Source: Acidobacteriaceae bacterium (lineage in GTDB: Bacteria > Acidobacteriota > Terriglobia > Terriglobales > Acidobacteriaceae). From it: DNA of 64,000 nt. The stretch spans positions 48,758 to 112,757 of the forward strand of contig PLBY01000097.1 in NCBI GenBank assembly GCA_003134655.1, given 5' to 3'. Below, piece after piece: positions 35,284 through 44,889 of this stretch (the first letter of the stretch is position 1; each line of letters opens with the position of its first letter). The notes beneath the pieces are model-generated. The model was given only the letters and a program-made list of their open reading frames with translations. It was not told the origin of the DNA and did not search any database. Position numbers and translations under genes: made by a program.

Positions 35284-36327
35284 CTAGGCAATCGGATGTC
35301 GATCCTCGGCAGAATAACGTCCGGTTGCATAATGCTCCAGTTGCCGCTCGATGTCCCCCAGCAATCCACTCGCGCCGAAGCGGAACAGCTCCGCACGCGT
35401 CCACGACAGGCCAAGTTCCTCTTTCAGCATCGCCAACCAATCGAGGGACTGCTTTGCTGTGCGGATTCCGCCCGCGGGTTTGAAGCCAACTGCCATTCCG
35501 GTTTGCTGAGCGTATTCGCGGATGGCGCGAACCATCACCAGGCTCACCGGCAGCGTAGCGTTGGTCGGCTCTTTGCCGGTCGAAGTCTTGATGAAGTCTG
35601 CGCCCGCCATCATCGCGACGTAGCTGGCACGTGCCACGTTGCGAAATGTCAGCAGATCGCCCGTGCCCAGAATGACTTTCATGTGTGCCCGGCCGCAAGC
35701 GTGTTTGAAAGCCGCGACTTCGTCGTAGAGGGCCTGCCAGCGTCCGCCGAAAACATGACCGCGCGTGATAACGACATCGATCTCATGTGCTCCTGCTTCC
35801 ACTGAGCGACGGATTTCCGCTACGCGCTCGGCGAGCGGCGAAAGTCCGGCGGGAAATCCCGTGGAGACCGCTGCGACGTGAACGCCGCTTCCCTCCAGAG
35901 CATAGAGCGCGGTTTCGATGAAGGTGTGATAAACGCAAACGGCGCCCACCTTGATGCCAAGTTCCTCGATGCCAAGCTTCTCGACGAGATCCTGCTGGAT
36001 GGGTTGTCGCGCTTTCGCGCACAGCCGTCGCACGCGCTCATCGGTGTCGTCACCCGAGAGCGTCGTTAGGTCCATGCAGGAGATCGCGCGCAGAAGCCAT
36101 GCGGCCTGCCATTCTTTCTTTACCGTTCGGCGCGCCACCTGCGTCTGGGCGCGGCGCTCGACGGCGCTCGTGTTCACGCGAACTGCCTGTACCCAGTGCA
36201 GATCGAGAGGAATCCCGGAGTTGGAGAGAAGCGGTCGTCCGGTGAGCGTGGCGATCGTATTCGAAGCGTGCGGCTCTCGGGCCACGATCTTGCCCTCTGA
36301 CTTGCGATAGTTGTGCTCGATCGACAT
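35284..36327 (-). CDS. deoC: deoxyribose-phosphate aldolase
   Basis: Cleaves 2-deoxyribose 5-phosphate to glyceraldehyde 3-phosphate and acetaldehyde. The 347-residue TIM-barrel protein has the Schiff-base lysine in GADFIKTSTGK, a second active-site lysine in GFKPAGGIRT, and the EIDVVITRG strand. The N-terminal extension of about 80 residues before MDLTTLSGDDT is longer than E. coli DeoC and resembles the long DeoC form. The start at 36327 (MSIEHNYRK) has AAGG upstream; the frame could extend to 36474, but that part has no family character. First gene of the deoC-ALDH-ALDH operon, divergent from cdd-deoA-nupC. Confidence 0.92.
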   Translation of the reverse strand: MSIEHNYRKSEGKIVAREPHASNTIATLTGRPLLSNSGIPLDLHWVQAVRVNTSAVERRAQTQVARRTVKKEWQAAWLLRAISCMDLTTLSGDDTDERVRRLCAKARQPIQQDLVEKLGIEELGIKVGAVCVYHTFIETALYALEGSGVHVAAVSTGFPAGLSPLAERVAEIRRSVEAGAHEIDVVITRGHVFGGRWQALYDEVAAFKHACGRAHMKVILGTGDLLTFRNVARASYVAMMAGADFIKTSTGKEPTNATLPVSLVMVRAIREYAQQTGMAVGFKPAGGIRTAKQSLDWLAMLKEELGLSWTRAELFRFGASGLLGDIERQLEHYATGRYSAEDRHPIA

Positions 36328-36504
36328 ATGCAGCCAGCCTTCTGGTGCTCTATGAGAATTACGCTCCCCGTGAGGCCTGAACACGGGAGGATCGCTTGAG
36401 TTGCAATTGTACGGCAGGCAATCTTGCAACGCGAATTCGACCAACCGATCTCTTTCATGGCAGGTCATCGGCAAGAAATCGGTCTGGGATGATCTTCGAG
36501 GGTT

Positions 36505-36510
36505 TACAAT
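36505..36510 (+). promoter_or_regulatory. candidate -10 box for the cdd-deoA-nupC operon
   Basis: TACAAT within the 248-bp divergent region between deoC and cdd. Identical -10-like hexamers occur ahead of the DUF302 gene, the GGDEF gene and the 55.16-kb gene. No good -35 is seen. Confidence 0.3.
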
Positions 36511-36575
36511 GGCGCACTATTCGCCCGTCGCAGTGAGTTACTTCGCGGCGCAGCGCGACAGATTCAATATTCTCT

Positions 36576-36986
36576 ATGCTCAAGAAAACAGTTTCAGGCA
36601 GCATGCGGAAGAAGCTTGAACAAGCGGCAGTCAAGGTAATGAAGAACGCGCATGCTCCCTATTCGAATTTTCACGTGGGGGCTGCCATCCTGCTCACGAA
36701 CGGAAAGATGTTTTCGGGTTGCAATGTCGAAAATGCGTCCTACGGTATGACCAATTGCGCGGAGCGAACCGCGATCTTTTCCGCAGTCGCGCAGCTAGGC
36801 CCAAAAATTGAGATTCAGGCGGTTGCCGTCGCCAACGACCACGGCGTTGCGTGCTCGCCTTGCGGAGCGTGCCGCCAGGTGATCTACGAGTTTGGCCCTG
36901 ACGCCACCATTTTCTTTCAGGGAGCCGCCGGCCCGAAGCAGGCACACATCACCGAACTCCTCCCGGAAGGATTCCGCTTACAGTGA
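36576..36986 (+). CDS. cdd: cytidine deaminase
   Basis: Zinc hydrolase converting (deoxy)cytidine to (deoxy)uridine. The 136-residue protein has SNFHVGAAILLTNGKMFSGCNVENAS, the zinc/proton-shuttle motif NCAERTAIF and the second zinc motif PCGACRQV, as in homotetrameric Cdd. A start at 36603 would also be possible. Its stop overlaps the GTG of deoA, so the genes are coupled. Confidence 0.95.
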   Translation: MLKKTVSGSMRKKLEQAAVKVMKNAHAPYSNFHVGAAILLTNGKMFSGCNVENASYGMTNCAERTAIFSAVAQLGPKIEIQAVAVANDHGVACSPCGACRQVIYEFGPDATIFFQGAAGPKQAHITELLPEGFRLQ

Positions 36987-38335
36987 GCCAACCCACCGCG
37001 CCACAAACGTTTCGTGCGATTGATGTGATCCGCAAGAAGAGGGATGGCATCGAGCTATCTCAGGCCGAGATCGAGGGGCTTGTGAACGCATATACCAATG
37101 CGGACATCCCCGATTATCAAGTATCGGCCTGGCTGATGGCGGTGGTGTTGAAAGGCATGACACGCCCGGAGACTGCGGCGCTGACCGACGCGATGCTGCA
37201 TTCGGGCGATGTGCTCGATCTCTCGTCGTTACCCGCCAAGAAAGTCGACAAGCACTCGACGGGTGGCGTCGGCGACAAGACTTCTCTGGTGCTGGCTCCC
37301 GTGGCTGCTGCAGCGGGCGTTTCTGTTCCCATGATCAGTGGACGCGGCCTGGGACACACGGGCGGAACGCTCGATAAGTTGGAAGCCATCCCCGGCTTCA
37401 ACGTGAATCTTCCCCTGGCCGAATTCCGCCGCGTGCTCGAGGTTTGCGGCTGCGCAATGATTGGGCAGACGGCGGAGATTGCCCCTGCCGATCGCAAGTT
37501 GTACGCACTGCGCGATGTCACGGGCACGGTCGAGAGTCCTTATCTGATTTGCGCGTCCATCATGAGCAAGAAATTGGCGGAGGGCATCGACGCGCTGGTG
37601 TTGGATGTGAAGGCCGGATCCGGCGCCTTCATGAAAAGCGAGAAAGATGCGGCCTTCCTCGCCGAACTCATGGTCGAAACCGGGGAGCGGATGGGCAAGC
37701 AGGTGGTCGCGCTGATTACCGATATGGATCAGCCACTGGGCAATATGATCGGCAACGCGCTGGAAGTTGTCGAAGTCGTAGAACTGTTGCGCGGAGGCGG
37801 CCCGGAAGATTTGCGGGATCTGTGTCTGGAATTGGCGGGATGGATGCTGCATCTGGGCGGAGCGTCGAAGACGGTGGCGGAAGGGAAGCAGCAGAGCGCA
37901 CAACTGATATCTTCGGGCAAAGCTCTGGGGAAGTTCAGGCAGATGGTGGAACTGCAGGGCGGCGATTCGCGGGTCATCGACGATGCCAAGCGGTTGCCCC
38001 AGGCGCAGCATACGATGCCGGTGACCAGTGCCAAGGCCGGATACGTAGGGTCCATACAATGCGAGCAAGTTGGGACCGCTTGCGTGATCCTCGGTGGCGG
38101 ACGCGAGCGGAAGGAAGATTCCGTCGACCCCGCAGTGGGGATCGTGTTGCATAAGAAAGTGGGAGACAGCGTTGCCGCGGGCGAGCCGGTAGCGACGATT
38201 TACTACAATGCGGAGGCGAAAGCCACGCGCGCGCGCCAATTGATCGAGGCGAGTTACGTTGTGAAGGATTCTGCACCGACGACGAAACGCCCGTTGATCC
38301 ACAGAGTCATCGGCAAGTCCGGGGAGAAAAACTGA
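36983..38335 (+). CDS. deoA: pyrimidine-nucleoside (thymidine) phosphorylase
   Basis: Phosphorolysis of thymidine, deoxyuridine or uridine to base plus (deoxy)ribose 1-phosphate. A 450-residue protein with AYTNADIPDYQVSAWLMAVV-type N-domain, phosphate-binding KHSTGGVGDKTSL, signature SGRGLGHTGGTLDKLEAIPG and a C-terminal domain with GGGRERKEDSVDPAVGI. Family length is normal. GTG start in the GTGA overlap with cdd; the next gene's ATG follows the stop directly. Could be pdp rather than deoA in strict naming. Confidence 0.93.
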   Translation: MSQPTAPQTFRAIDVIRKKRDGIELSQAEIEGLVNAYTNADIPDYQVSAWLMAVVLKGMTRPETAALTDAMLHSGDVLDLSSLPAKKVDKHSTGGVGDKTSLVLAPVAAAAGVSVPMISGRGLGHTGGTLDKLEAIPGFNVNLPLAEFRRVLEVCGCAMIGQTAEIAPADRKLYALRDVTGTVESPYLICASIMSKKLAEGIDALVLDVKAGSGAFMKSEKDAAFLAELMVETGERMGKQVVALITDMDQPLGNMIGNALEVVEVVELLRGGGPEDLRDLCLELAGWMLHLGGASKTVAEGKQQSAQLISSGKALGKFRQMVELQGGDSRVIDDAKRLPQAQHTMPVTSAKAGYVGSIQCEQVGTACVILGGGRERKEDSVDPAVGIVLHKKVGDSVAAGEPVATIYYNAEAKATRARQLIEASYVVKDSAPTTKRPLIHRVIGKSGEKN

Positions 38336-39574
38336 ATGGGAACATACAGGGGAATTCTTGGCCTGTTGACGATGCTCGGGCTCGCTTTCGCTTTCTCCAC
38401 CAATCGTCGCGCCATTCGCGTGAAAACCGTGGCGTGGGGCTTGAGCCTGCAGATCGTCTTTGCCATCTTTGTGCTAAGGATTGACTATGGACGGCGCATG
38501 TTCCAGGCCGTTGGCGACGCAGCCACGCGTGTTCTCAGCTACGCTTTCGTGGGCTCGGAATTTGTCTTCGGCGAACTCGGGAAGAAAAGCTCCAGCGTCG
38601 GTTTTGTTTTCGCTTTTCAGGTGCTTCCCGTTGTTATTTTCATCTGCGCATTCTTCGCCATCCTGTATTACTTCGGCATCATGCAGTTCATCATCCGCAT
38701 CGCCGCTTGGCTGATGATACGGATCATGGGTGCCAGCGGCGCCGAGTCACTCAACGTTGCTGCCAGCATTTTTATGGGCCAAACCGAGGCGCCGGTTACC
38801 ATTCGGCCTTTCCTGCCCGATCTGACACACTCCGAGCTCATGACCGTGATGACCAGCGGCATGGCGCACGTTTCCGGTTCCATCATGGCAGCCTATTTTG
38901 CTTTCGGTGCCGAGCCGCGGCATTTGCTCAGCGCCGTCATTATGACCGCGCCGGGAACCATTCTAGTTTCGAAGATGCTCGTGCCCGAGACGGAACACCC
39001 TAAGACCGCGGGTCGGGTCGTGATGAGCGAGGACAAATCGGAGGAGAAAGAAAATCTTCTGGGCGCGATCGCCCGTGGCACCGGCGATGGCCTGCACATG
39101 GCGCTGAACATAGGAGCGATGCTGATCGCGTTCCTCGCCTTGATCGCTTTGGCGGACGGCATCATGGGCGGAATTCATAATGGCCTGGTGCACGTTGGTA
39201 TTTCCTGGTTTCCATCGAGCATGGAGAGTGTTTTTGGCGTGCTGTTCGCTCCTATCGCGTGGGTGATTGGAATTCCGAAGCAGGATTGCGCTGCGATCGG
39301 AAACTTGCTCGGCATGCGCATGGTCCTGAACGAACTGGTCGCATTCAGAGCGCTCGGGCCCATGAAGGCGACACTCGATCCGCGCTCGTTTACCATCGCC
39401 ACTTTTGCCTTGTGTGGCTTTGCGAATCTCAGTTCGATTGGAATCCAGATCGGCGGGATCGGTGCGCTGGCGCCAAACAAGAGAGGGGAACTGGCTCGGC
39501 TTGGCGTACGCGCGATGCTGGCGGGGACTATGGCCAACCTGATGTCGGCTTCGATTGCCGGCATGCTGCTTTAA
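38336..39574 (+). CDS. nupC: concentrative nucleoside transporter (NupC/CNT family)
   Basis: Cation-coupled nucleoside uptake across the inner membrane. The 412-residue protein has 8-10 hydrophobic segments and CNT signatures: FVFAFQVLPVVIFICAFFAI, the ESLNVAASIFMGQTEAPV segment that forms the nucleoside/sodium site, MTSGMAHVSGSIMAAYFAFG and FALCGFANLSSIGIQIGGIG. Starts immediately after the deoA stop, so it is in the same operon and supplies its substrate. Confidence 0.94.
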   Translation: MGTYRGILGLLTMLGLAFAFSTNRRAIRVKTVAWGLSLQIVFAIFVLRIDYGRRMFQAVGDAATRVLSYAFVGSEFVFGELGKKSSSVGFVFAFQVLPVVIFICAFFAILYYFGIMQFIIRIAAWLMIRIMGASGAESLNVAASIFMGQTEAPVTIRPFLPDLTHSELMTVMTSGMAHVSGSIMAAYFAFGAEPRHLLSAVIMTAPGTILVSKMLVPETEHPKTAGRVVMSEDKSEEKENLLGAIARGTGDGLHMALNIGAMLIAFLALIALADGIMGGIHNGLVHVGISWFPSSMESVFGVLFAPIAWVIGIPKQDCAAIGNLLGMRMVLNELVAFRALGPMKATLDPRSFTIATFALCGFANLSSIGIQIGGIGALAPNKRGELARLGVRAMLAGTMANLMSASIAGMLL

Positions 39575-39613
39575 GAATTCATCTATTCCATCATTTTCAG
39601 ACAGGACTCTTCG

Positions 39614-40663
39614 ATGAAACGATACTCCGCTAACTGTTGCTTCGTGCTGCTCGCGGTTCTTGGTCTCATGACGAACGTGGTGGCTCAGTCGCCGCAGCGC
39701 GTGATCATTGACACGGATCCGGGGGTCGATGATGCGATGGCCATCCTGCTCGCCCTGAACTCGCCCGAACTGAAAGTCGAAGCGCTCACGGTTGTGCCAG
39801 GCAACGTCGATGGCAAGCAGGGACTTGAGAACGCGTTGAAGTTAGCGTCACTCGCCGGCCGCTGCGATTTGCCGGTGGCTGGAGGAGCGCACCATCCGCT
39901 CAATCAGAATTTGATTACGGCGCAGTTCTGGCATGGAAAGAATGGCCTGGCCGGAGTCGAACTGCCCGCTTCGAAGTGCAAAGCGGATTCTCGCTTCGGA
40001 CCTGACCTCATCATCGAACTGATCCACAAGTATCCGCATGAGGTCACGCTGATCCCCGTTGGCCCCCTCACGAACATTGCACTCGCGGTTTCGAAGGACC
40101 CGTCGATCGCGCCGTTAACGAAGGATATCGTCATCATGGGCGGCTCGATTACGGGAGGAAATGTGAACGGCGCCGCGGAGGCAAACATCTACGGCGATCC
40201 CGAGGCGGCGGCCATTGTGTTCAATGCGGGCTGGATGGTTACCATGGTCGGCTCCGATGTGGGCGAGCGGACGATCATCACGCGCAAGTATCTGGCGGAT
40301 TTGCAATCCTTGCACGGACCGGAGAGCGATTTCATCGCGAAGCTGGCTGACTTTTATCTGACGCGCTCGGAGAAGAGCGGCTACCAAGGGGCTGCGATGT
40401 ACGACCCGCTGGCAGTGGGAGCCGTGATTGATCCGACTCTAGTGACGCTCAAGGACATGCACGTGGACGTGGAACTGAAAGGCGAGTTTACCCGCGGAGA
40501 AACTGTGGCCAATCGCATGGGCTCGAACGAGAACAACGTTCTGCACGGAGACCACTACGAGATTGACGGCGTGATCGACCTGAAGCCAAATGCGAGGGTC
40601 TGCCTGGCTTCGGACGCAGACCGGTTCCTGCAATTGTTCATCAGCCGGATCAAAGGAAAATAG
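39614..40663 (+). CDS. exported inosine-uridine-type nucleoside hydrolase
   Basis: Hydrolyses ribonucleosides to base plus ribose. A Sec-type signal peptide (residues 1-25, cleavage after VVAQ) places it outside the cytoplasm. The calcium-binding motif DTDPGVDDAMA is intact (Asp35, Asp39, Asp40), with GPLTNIALAV and DIVIMGGSITGGN following; family length is normal at 349 residues. Last gene of the cdd-deoA-nupC operon, 39 bp after nupC. Confidence 0.93.
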   Translation: MKRYSANCCFVLLAVLGLMTNVVAQSPQRVIIDTDPGVDDAMAILLALNSPELKVEALTVVPGNVDGKQGLENALKLASLAGRCDLPVAGGAHHPLNQNLITAQFWHGKNGLAGVELPASKCKADSRFGPDLIIELIHKYPHEVTLIPVGPLTNIALAVSKDPSIAPLTKDIVIMGGSITGGNVNGAAEANIYGDPEAAAIVFNAGWMVTMVGSDVGERTIITRKYLADLQSLHGPESDFIAKLADFYLTRSEKSGYQGAAMYDPLAVGAVIDPTLVTLKDMHVDVELKGEFTRGETVANRMGSNENNVLHGDHYEIDGVIDLKPNARVCLASDADRFLQLFISRIKGK

Positions 40664-40678
40664 ATCGATTTCTATCTC

Positions 40679-41653
40679 TCAGCCATTCGCGCGCGCCACC
40701 AGCAGAATTGCCAGAGCGTAAAAGACGAACATGAGGGTGAGGTACATCTTGGCGCGCGGTCCCGCGCCCGCGAATTCCTTCCAGGCAAAGACTCCCCACA
40801 GCGCTCCCACCATCGGCGCGGATTGGCCGATGGCGTAGGAAATTGCAAAGCTCATCGACTTTCCAGCGACCACGTTGAACACTGTTCCGACACCCCAGAT
40901 CACTCCGCCGAAGAGTCCCAACAGATGGCCTGAAGCCGGGGCGCGGAAAAATCCGCCGAACCCCACGGGCTCTCCAGCAAGCGGGTGCTTCATAAAATAA
41001 GGGTTCCAGACAAAGCAAGAAAGGAGTGCGCCGAGCGTTAGAAAAACAGCCGAGCTGTAAGGCGTTAGAGGATTGCCACGCGTTGCACCGTAGGCGACAA
41101 ACGGATTCCACAATCCCATCAACACCCCGGAGACGATGCAGATGACGATGCTCTTGCGTGACGCCGACCGGCCGCTGCCCAGGCTTCCGAACGCCTTGCC
41201 ATCAAGGATGACAGCAATCAGCGCGCAAGCCACGCCCAAAGCGAGGAACAGCGCGACTCCTTTTGGTTCCAGGATGTAGCTCAGCACGACGCCGACCACT
41301 AGTGCGATACCGATCGAAACAGGAAGGGCGACGGCGAGTCCGGCCATGTCAATCGCGGCCACCAACAGAAGATTTGCCAGATTGAAAAGCGCTCCTCCAA
41401 CCATGGTCCAGACGATGTTCGAAGTGTCGGCGGATTGAACGTTGTTCAGGAAACTGAAAGAGTCGTGGCCGCTGCTCCCCATGGTGAATGCAAGGATCAG
41501 CGAAATTAGAAAAATGCCAATCGCGTAGTCCCAATAAAAAAGTTCGAAGCGGTAATTCTTGACGCCCTTGTAAGTGTTGGCCCAGGAACCCCAGCAGATG
41601 GCGCTGGTGATCGTCATCAACAACGCAATCGTCAAGCTTGGCGGCGTGAACAT
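40679..41653 (-). CDS. ureide permease-like (DMT superfamily) transporter
   Basis: A 324-residue protein with ten hydrophobic segments. The N-terminus (LLMTITSAICWGSWANTYKG, then a YWDYAIGIFLISLILAF stretch) and GGALFNLANLLLVAAIDMAG resemble plant ureide permeases, which carry allantoin, uracil and related ureides; a sugar/DMT carrier of the GRP/RhaT type is the alternative. The context of nucleoside hydrolases and dihydropyrimidinase favours a base or ureide substrate. ATG 41653 has GGGAG upstream; an upstream extension overlaps the divergent gene and is rejected. It converges on the preceding hydrolase with 15 bp between. Confidence 0.75.
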   Translation of the reverse strand: MFTPPSLTIALLMTITSAICWGSWANTYKGVKNYRFELFYWDYAIGIFLISLILAFTMGSSGHDSFSFLNNVQSADTSNIVWTMVGGALFNLANLLLVAAIDMAGLAVALPVSIGIALVVGVVLSYILEPKGVALFLALGVACALIAVILDGKAFGSLGSGRSASRKSIVICIVSGVLMGLWNPFVAYGATRGNPLTPYSSAVFLTLGALLSCFVWNPYFMKHPLAGEPVGFGGFFRAPASGHLLGLFGGVIWGVGTVFNVVAGKSMSFAISYAIGQSAPMVGALWGVFAWKEFAGAGPRAKMYLTLMFVFYALAILLVARANG

Positions 41654-41759
41654 CGTGGTCTCCCTTGGAAAACGAGTAACTGTACTCTTCTTTGCGAAGA
41701 GCCACAAGTGAGCGCCCAGTCGGACGATGTCTTCCGCAGCGCATTCTCGACGGTCTGCT

Positions 41760-42734
41760 ATGCTAACGCCCGTGACTCGCACGTTTCTCATCGACACGGA
41801 TATAGCTTCAGACGATGCGGTTGCGCTCATCATGGCTCTGCGCGCGCCGGATGTGCGAGTGGCTGCGATCACCGTGGTTGCTGGCAACGTTGGAGTGCAG
41901 CAGGCAACACGCAATGCTCTCTATACGGTGGAGCTTTGCGGCTCGGATGCTCCAGTGTACGCAGGTGCGGAAAATCCTCTGCTGCGGATCTACGAGAACG
42001 CAACCTGGTTTCATGGGCGCGACGGATTGGGAGACCGCAATTATCCTGCGTCGCGGAGAGTTGCGGAAAAACTGCAGGCGGTCGACGCCATCATCGAGAC
42101 TATAGAAACGAATCCCGGAATCGTTCTTGTTACTCTGGGCCCGCTAACGAATGTCGCTTTGGCCGTGTCGAAGAAGCCCGCGATCGCCGCGAAAGTCAGC
42201 CGCTGCGTGATCATGGGAGGAGCGCCGTGCTGCGAAGGTAACGTGACCCCGGCCGCCGAGTACAACATTTGGGTTGACCCAGAAGCGGCGCGGATCGTGA
42301 TGCGCAGCGGTCTTCCTGTGGAGTTGATTGGATGGCAACTCTGCCGCGGTGAGGCCGTGCTCGGCGAGCCTGAGATCGAGAAGGTCGAGGCATTCAATAC
42401 CAAACTGGCCCACTTCGCGATCGAGTGCAACAGCCACGCTCGAACCGCCTACAAGATCCAGACCAATGAAGACGGAATCTGTTTGCCCGATCCAGTCGCC
42501 ATGTGCCTGGCGTTGGACCCGACGATCGGAACTGAGTGGAGCGAGCATTACGTGGATGTGGAGACTGAGAGTGAAATGACACGCGGCATGACAGTTGTGG
42601 ATCGTCTGAATGTCGCGGGCGACGACCGCAATCGGGCGGTGTGGGCGCCTGCCCTGTCGGGACCGAAGGCCAAAATCTGCTGGACTATCGATAACCGTCG
42701 CTGGAAAGAAGCGCTCTACGCAGCCTTGCGCTAG
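41760..42734 (+). CDS. cytoplasmic nucleoside hydrolase
   Basis: A 324-residue nucleoside hydrolase without signal peptide. The metal motif reads DTDIASDDAVA: the aspartates are kept (Asp14, Asp18, Asp19) but the usual PG is replaced by IA. AAITVVAGNVGVQQATRNAL, LGPLTNVALAV, VIMGGAPCCEGN and EYNIWVDPEAARIV follow. ATG 41760 gives the family N-terminus; a start at 41727 adds eleven residues. Divergent from the ureide-permease-like gene across about 105 bp. Confidence 0.9.
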   Translation: MLTPVTRTFLIDTDIASDDAVALIMALRAPDVRVAAITVVAGNVGVQQATRNALYTVELCGSDAPVYAGAENPLLRIYENATWFHGRDGLGDRNYPASRRVAEKLQAVDAIIETIETNPGIVLVTLGPLTNVALAVSKKPAIAAKVSRCVIMGGAPCCEGNVTPAAEYNIWVDPEAARIVMRSGLPVELIGWQLCRGEAVLGEPEIEKVEAFNTKLAHFAIECNSHARTAYKIQTNEDGICLPDPVAMCLALDPTIGTEWSEHYVDVETESEMTRGMTVVDRLNVAGDDRNRAVWAPALSGPKAKICWTIDNRRWKEALYAALR

Positions 42735-42757
42735 AGACGTTCCGGTCGAGTTGGGTT

Positions 42758-44155
42758 CTAACCGTTCACTTGCGCGTAGGTTGCGCGTCGTAAGAATTCT
42801 CCCTGCCCCGCGCGCCCCAGGAACTTGTCTCCGTCGACGACAACTCTGCCCCGCGAAAGGACCACGTCGGGCATGCCCGTGACCTCAATCCCCTCAAACA
42901 TCGAGTAATCGACCCGCATGTGATGAGTCTTGGCGCTGATGGTGTGCTTGCGCTTCGGGTCGAAAATGACGAGGTCGGCATCGCTGCCGATGGCGATCGT
43001 TCCTTTGCGTGGGAATAGTCCAAACAGTTTGGCAGGAGTGGTAGAAACCAATTCCACAAAACGGTTGGCGTTGAATCGTCCGCTCGCCACGCCACCCGAG
43101 TAGATCAGGCTCATGCGATGCTCCACGCCCGGACCTCCATTTGGGATCTTGGTGAAATCGTCGCGTCCCATTTCTTTTTGCTCCTTAAAGCAAAACGGGC
43201 AGTGGTCGGTGGAGACAACCTGCAAATGATCGTGCTTGAGTCCATTCCACAGTTTGTCCTGGTTCCACTTCTCGCGCAGCGGAGGCGTGAAAACGTACTT
43301 CGCCCCCTCAAAACCGGGTGCGTCCATGTTCTCGAGGGAAAGATACAGGTACTGGGGACACGTCTCGGCGTAGACGGGAAGTCCGCGATCGCGCGCCTCG
43401 CGAATTTTTTCCAGCGCATCATTGCAGCTCAAGTGGACGATGTAGATGGGCGCGCCTGCCATTTCGGCCAGAGCGATCGCTCGTCCGACGGCCTCGGCCT
43501 CCGCGGTGGTAGGACGAGTGAGCGCGTGATACTTGGGCGCTCGCTTTCCCTCGGCCAGAGCCTGCTGCACGATGACGTCAATCGCGCTGCCATTCTCGGC
43601 GTGCATGCAAACCATCCCGCCATTTTTTGACGTGGTCTGCAACGCCTTGAAGATGCTGCCGTCGTCGAGCATGAAAACGCCCGGATACGCCATGAAAAGT
43701 TTGAAGCTGGTTACGCCTTCGTGCACCAGATCGTTCATCTCTGAAAGCTGTCCCCCGGAGACGTCGGTGACGATGCAGTGGAACGCGTAATCGCAAGTGG
43801 CTTTGCTCACGGCCTTGCTCATCCAGGTGTCGAAGGCCTGGCGCAGCGGCTGGCCTTTGTATTGAATCGCGAAGTCGATCAGCGTCGTTGTCCCGCCGAA
43901 GGCAGCGGCGCGCGTACCCGTTTCAAAATCGTCAGCGCTGGTGGTGCCGCCGAAGGGCATGTCGAGGTGGGTGTGAACGTCAATTCCGCCCGGCAACACG
44001 AGTTTGCCCGACGCGTCGAGAATCTTGGTTGCGTTCTGCGCCGGGAGATCGGTTCCAATCGCGTTAATCTTGCCATTCGCAATGGCAATGTCTGCCGTGT
44101 AGGTATCCGTTGCGGTGACTACAGAACCGTTCTTGATGATCGTGTCGAAACCCAT
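42758..44155 (-). CDS. hydA: dihydropyrimidinase (D-hydantoinase)
   Basis: Opens the ring of dihydrouracil/dihydrothymine to N-carbamoyl-beta-alanine or its methyl derivative. The 465-residue amidohydrolase has the metal ligands His61 and His63 (DVHTHLDMPFGG), the carboxylated lysine Lys152 (SFKLFMAYPGV), MHAENG, IVHLSC and STDHCPF. ATG 44155 starts the family sequence MGFDTIIKNG with GGAGG upstream; the frame beyond it has no family character. Partner genes: beta-ureidopropionase at 46.8 kb and the NCS1 permease at 45.3 kb. Confidence 0.95.
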   Translation of the reverse strand: MGFDTIIKNGSVVTATDTYTADIAIANGKINAIGTDLPAQNATKILDASGKLVLPGGIDVHTHLDMPFGGTTSADDFETGTRAAAFGGTTTLIDFAIQYKGQPLRQAFDTWMSKAVSKATCDYAFHCIVTDVSGGQLSEMNDLVHEGVTSFKLFMAYPGVFMLDDGSIFKALQTTSKNGGMVCMHAENGSAIDVIVQQALAEGKRAPKYHALTRPTTAEAEAVGRAIALAEMAGAPIYIVHLSCNDALEKIREARDRGLPVYAETCPQYLYLSLENMDAPGFEGAKYVFTPPLREKWNQDKLWNGLKHDHLQVVSTDHCPFCFKEQKEMGRDDFTKIPNGGPGVEHRMSLIYSGGVASGRFNANRFVELVSTTPAKLFGLFPRKGTIAIGSDADLVIFDPKRKHTISAKTHHMRVDYSMFEGIEVTGMPDVVLSRGRVVVDGDKFLGRAGQGEFLRRATYAQVNG

Positions 44156-44268
44156 GGTACCCTCCGCAGGTTTGTCGCCGCGCCTCTGGCCCGAATGAGA
44201 AAAGAATTCTATGCTACACTGCCGCACTTTAGTTGTTCGCGATTTCTTATCGACGAAGGGAACCGGCC

Positions 44269-44889
44269 ATGCAATTCGGCATCGCACTGAAGCCTGATAT
44301 CTCGATCGAACGCATCGTAGGTTTGACGCGCCAGGCGGAGGCTGCCGGATTCGAGTATGGCTGGATTTTTGACTCCCACGTTTTGTGGAAAGAACCGTAT
44401 CCTCTGCTCACGCTGATGGCGACCAACACGCAGCGAATGCGACTGGGTACATGCGTAACGAACCCCGCGACGCGTGACCTGACTGTGACCGCCAGCTTAT
44501 TCGCAACGCTCAATCTCATTTCCGGTGGACGGATGGAACTCGGCATCGGACGGGGCGACAGTTCGCGCCGCGTGATGGGGAAGAAGCCGGTAAGCTGGTC
44601 GCAGTTGGAAGCTGCGGTGGCTGAGTTTCGCGATCTTACTTCTGGCAAGGAAGTTCAACACGACGGTCAACCTACGCGTCTTACCTGGGCCAAAGATTCG
44701 CCGCGGGTTTGGGTTGCAGGATACGGACCGAAGGTTCTGCACATGGCCGGCCGAGTGGCGGACGGTATCATTCTGCAGTTTGCCGATCCCGCTCTGATTG
44801 AGTGGTGCATGGGTTTCGTGAAAGAGGGCGCACGCGCCGCGGGACGCGACGCAAGCCGCATTGAAGTGATGGCGGCTGCGCCGGTTTGA
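44269..44889 (+). CDS. LLM-class flavin/F420-dependent oxidoreductase, N-terminal part (frameshifted)
   Basis: Residues 1-206 of a luciferase-like TIM-barrel oxidoreductase: MQFGIALKPDIS, AEAAGFEYGWIFDSHVLW, LGTCVTNPATRD, LISGGRMELGIGRGDSSRR and VWVAGYGPKVLHMAGRVADG. The frame ends in TGA at 44887-44889 directly after IEVMAAAPV, while the rest of the protein follows in another frame. The family (TIGR03842-like) often sits beside pyrimidine catabolic genes; a role in reductive base or dihydropyrimidine chemistry is inference only. As written the enzyme would be truncated and probably inactive. Confidence 0.75.
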   Translation: MQFGIALKPDISIERIVGLTRQAEAAGFEYGWIFDSHVLWKEPYPLLTLMATNTQRMRLGTCVTNPATRDLTVTASLFATLNLISGGRMELGIGRGDSSRRVMGKKPVSWSQLEAAVAEFRDLTSGKEVQHDGQPTRLTWAKDSPRVWVAGYGPKVLHMAGRVADGIILQFADPALIEWCMGFVKEGARAAGRDASRIEVMAAAPV

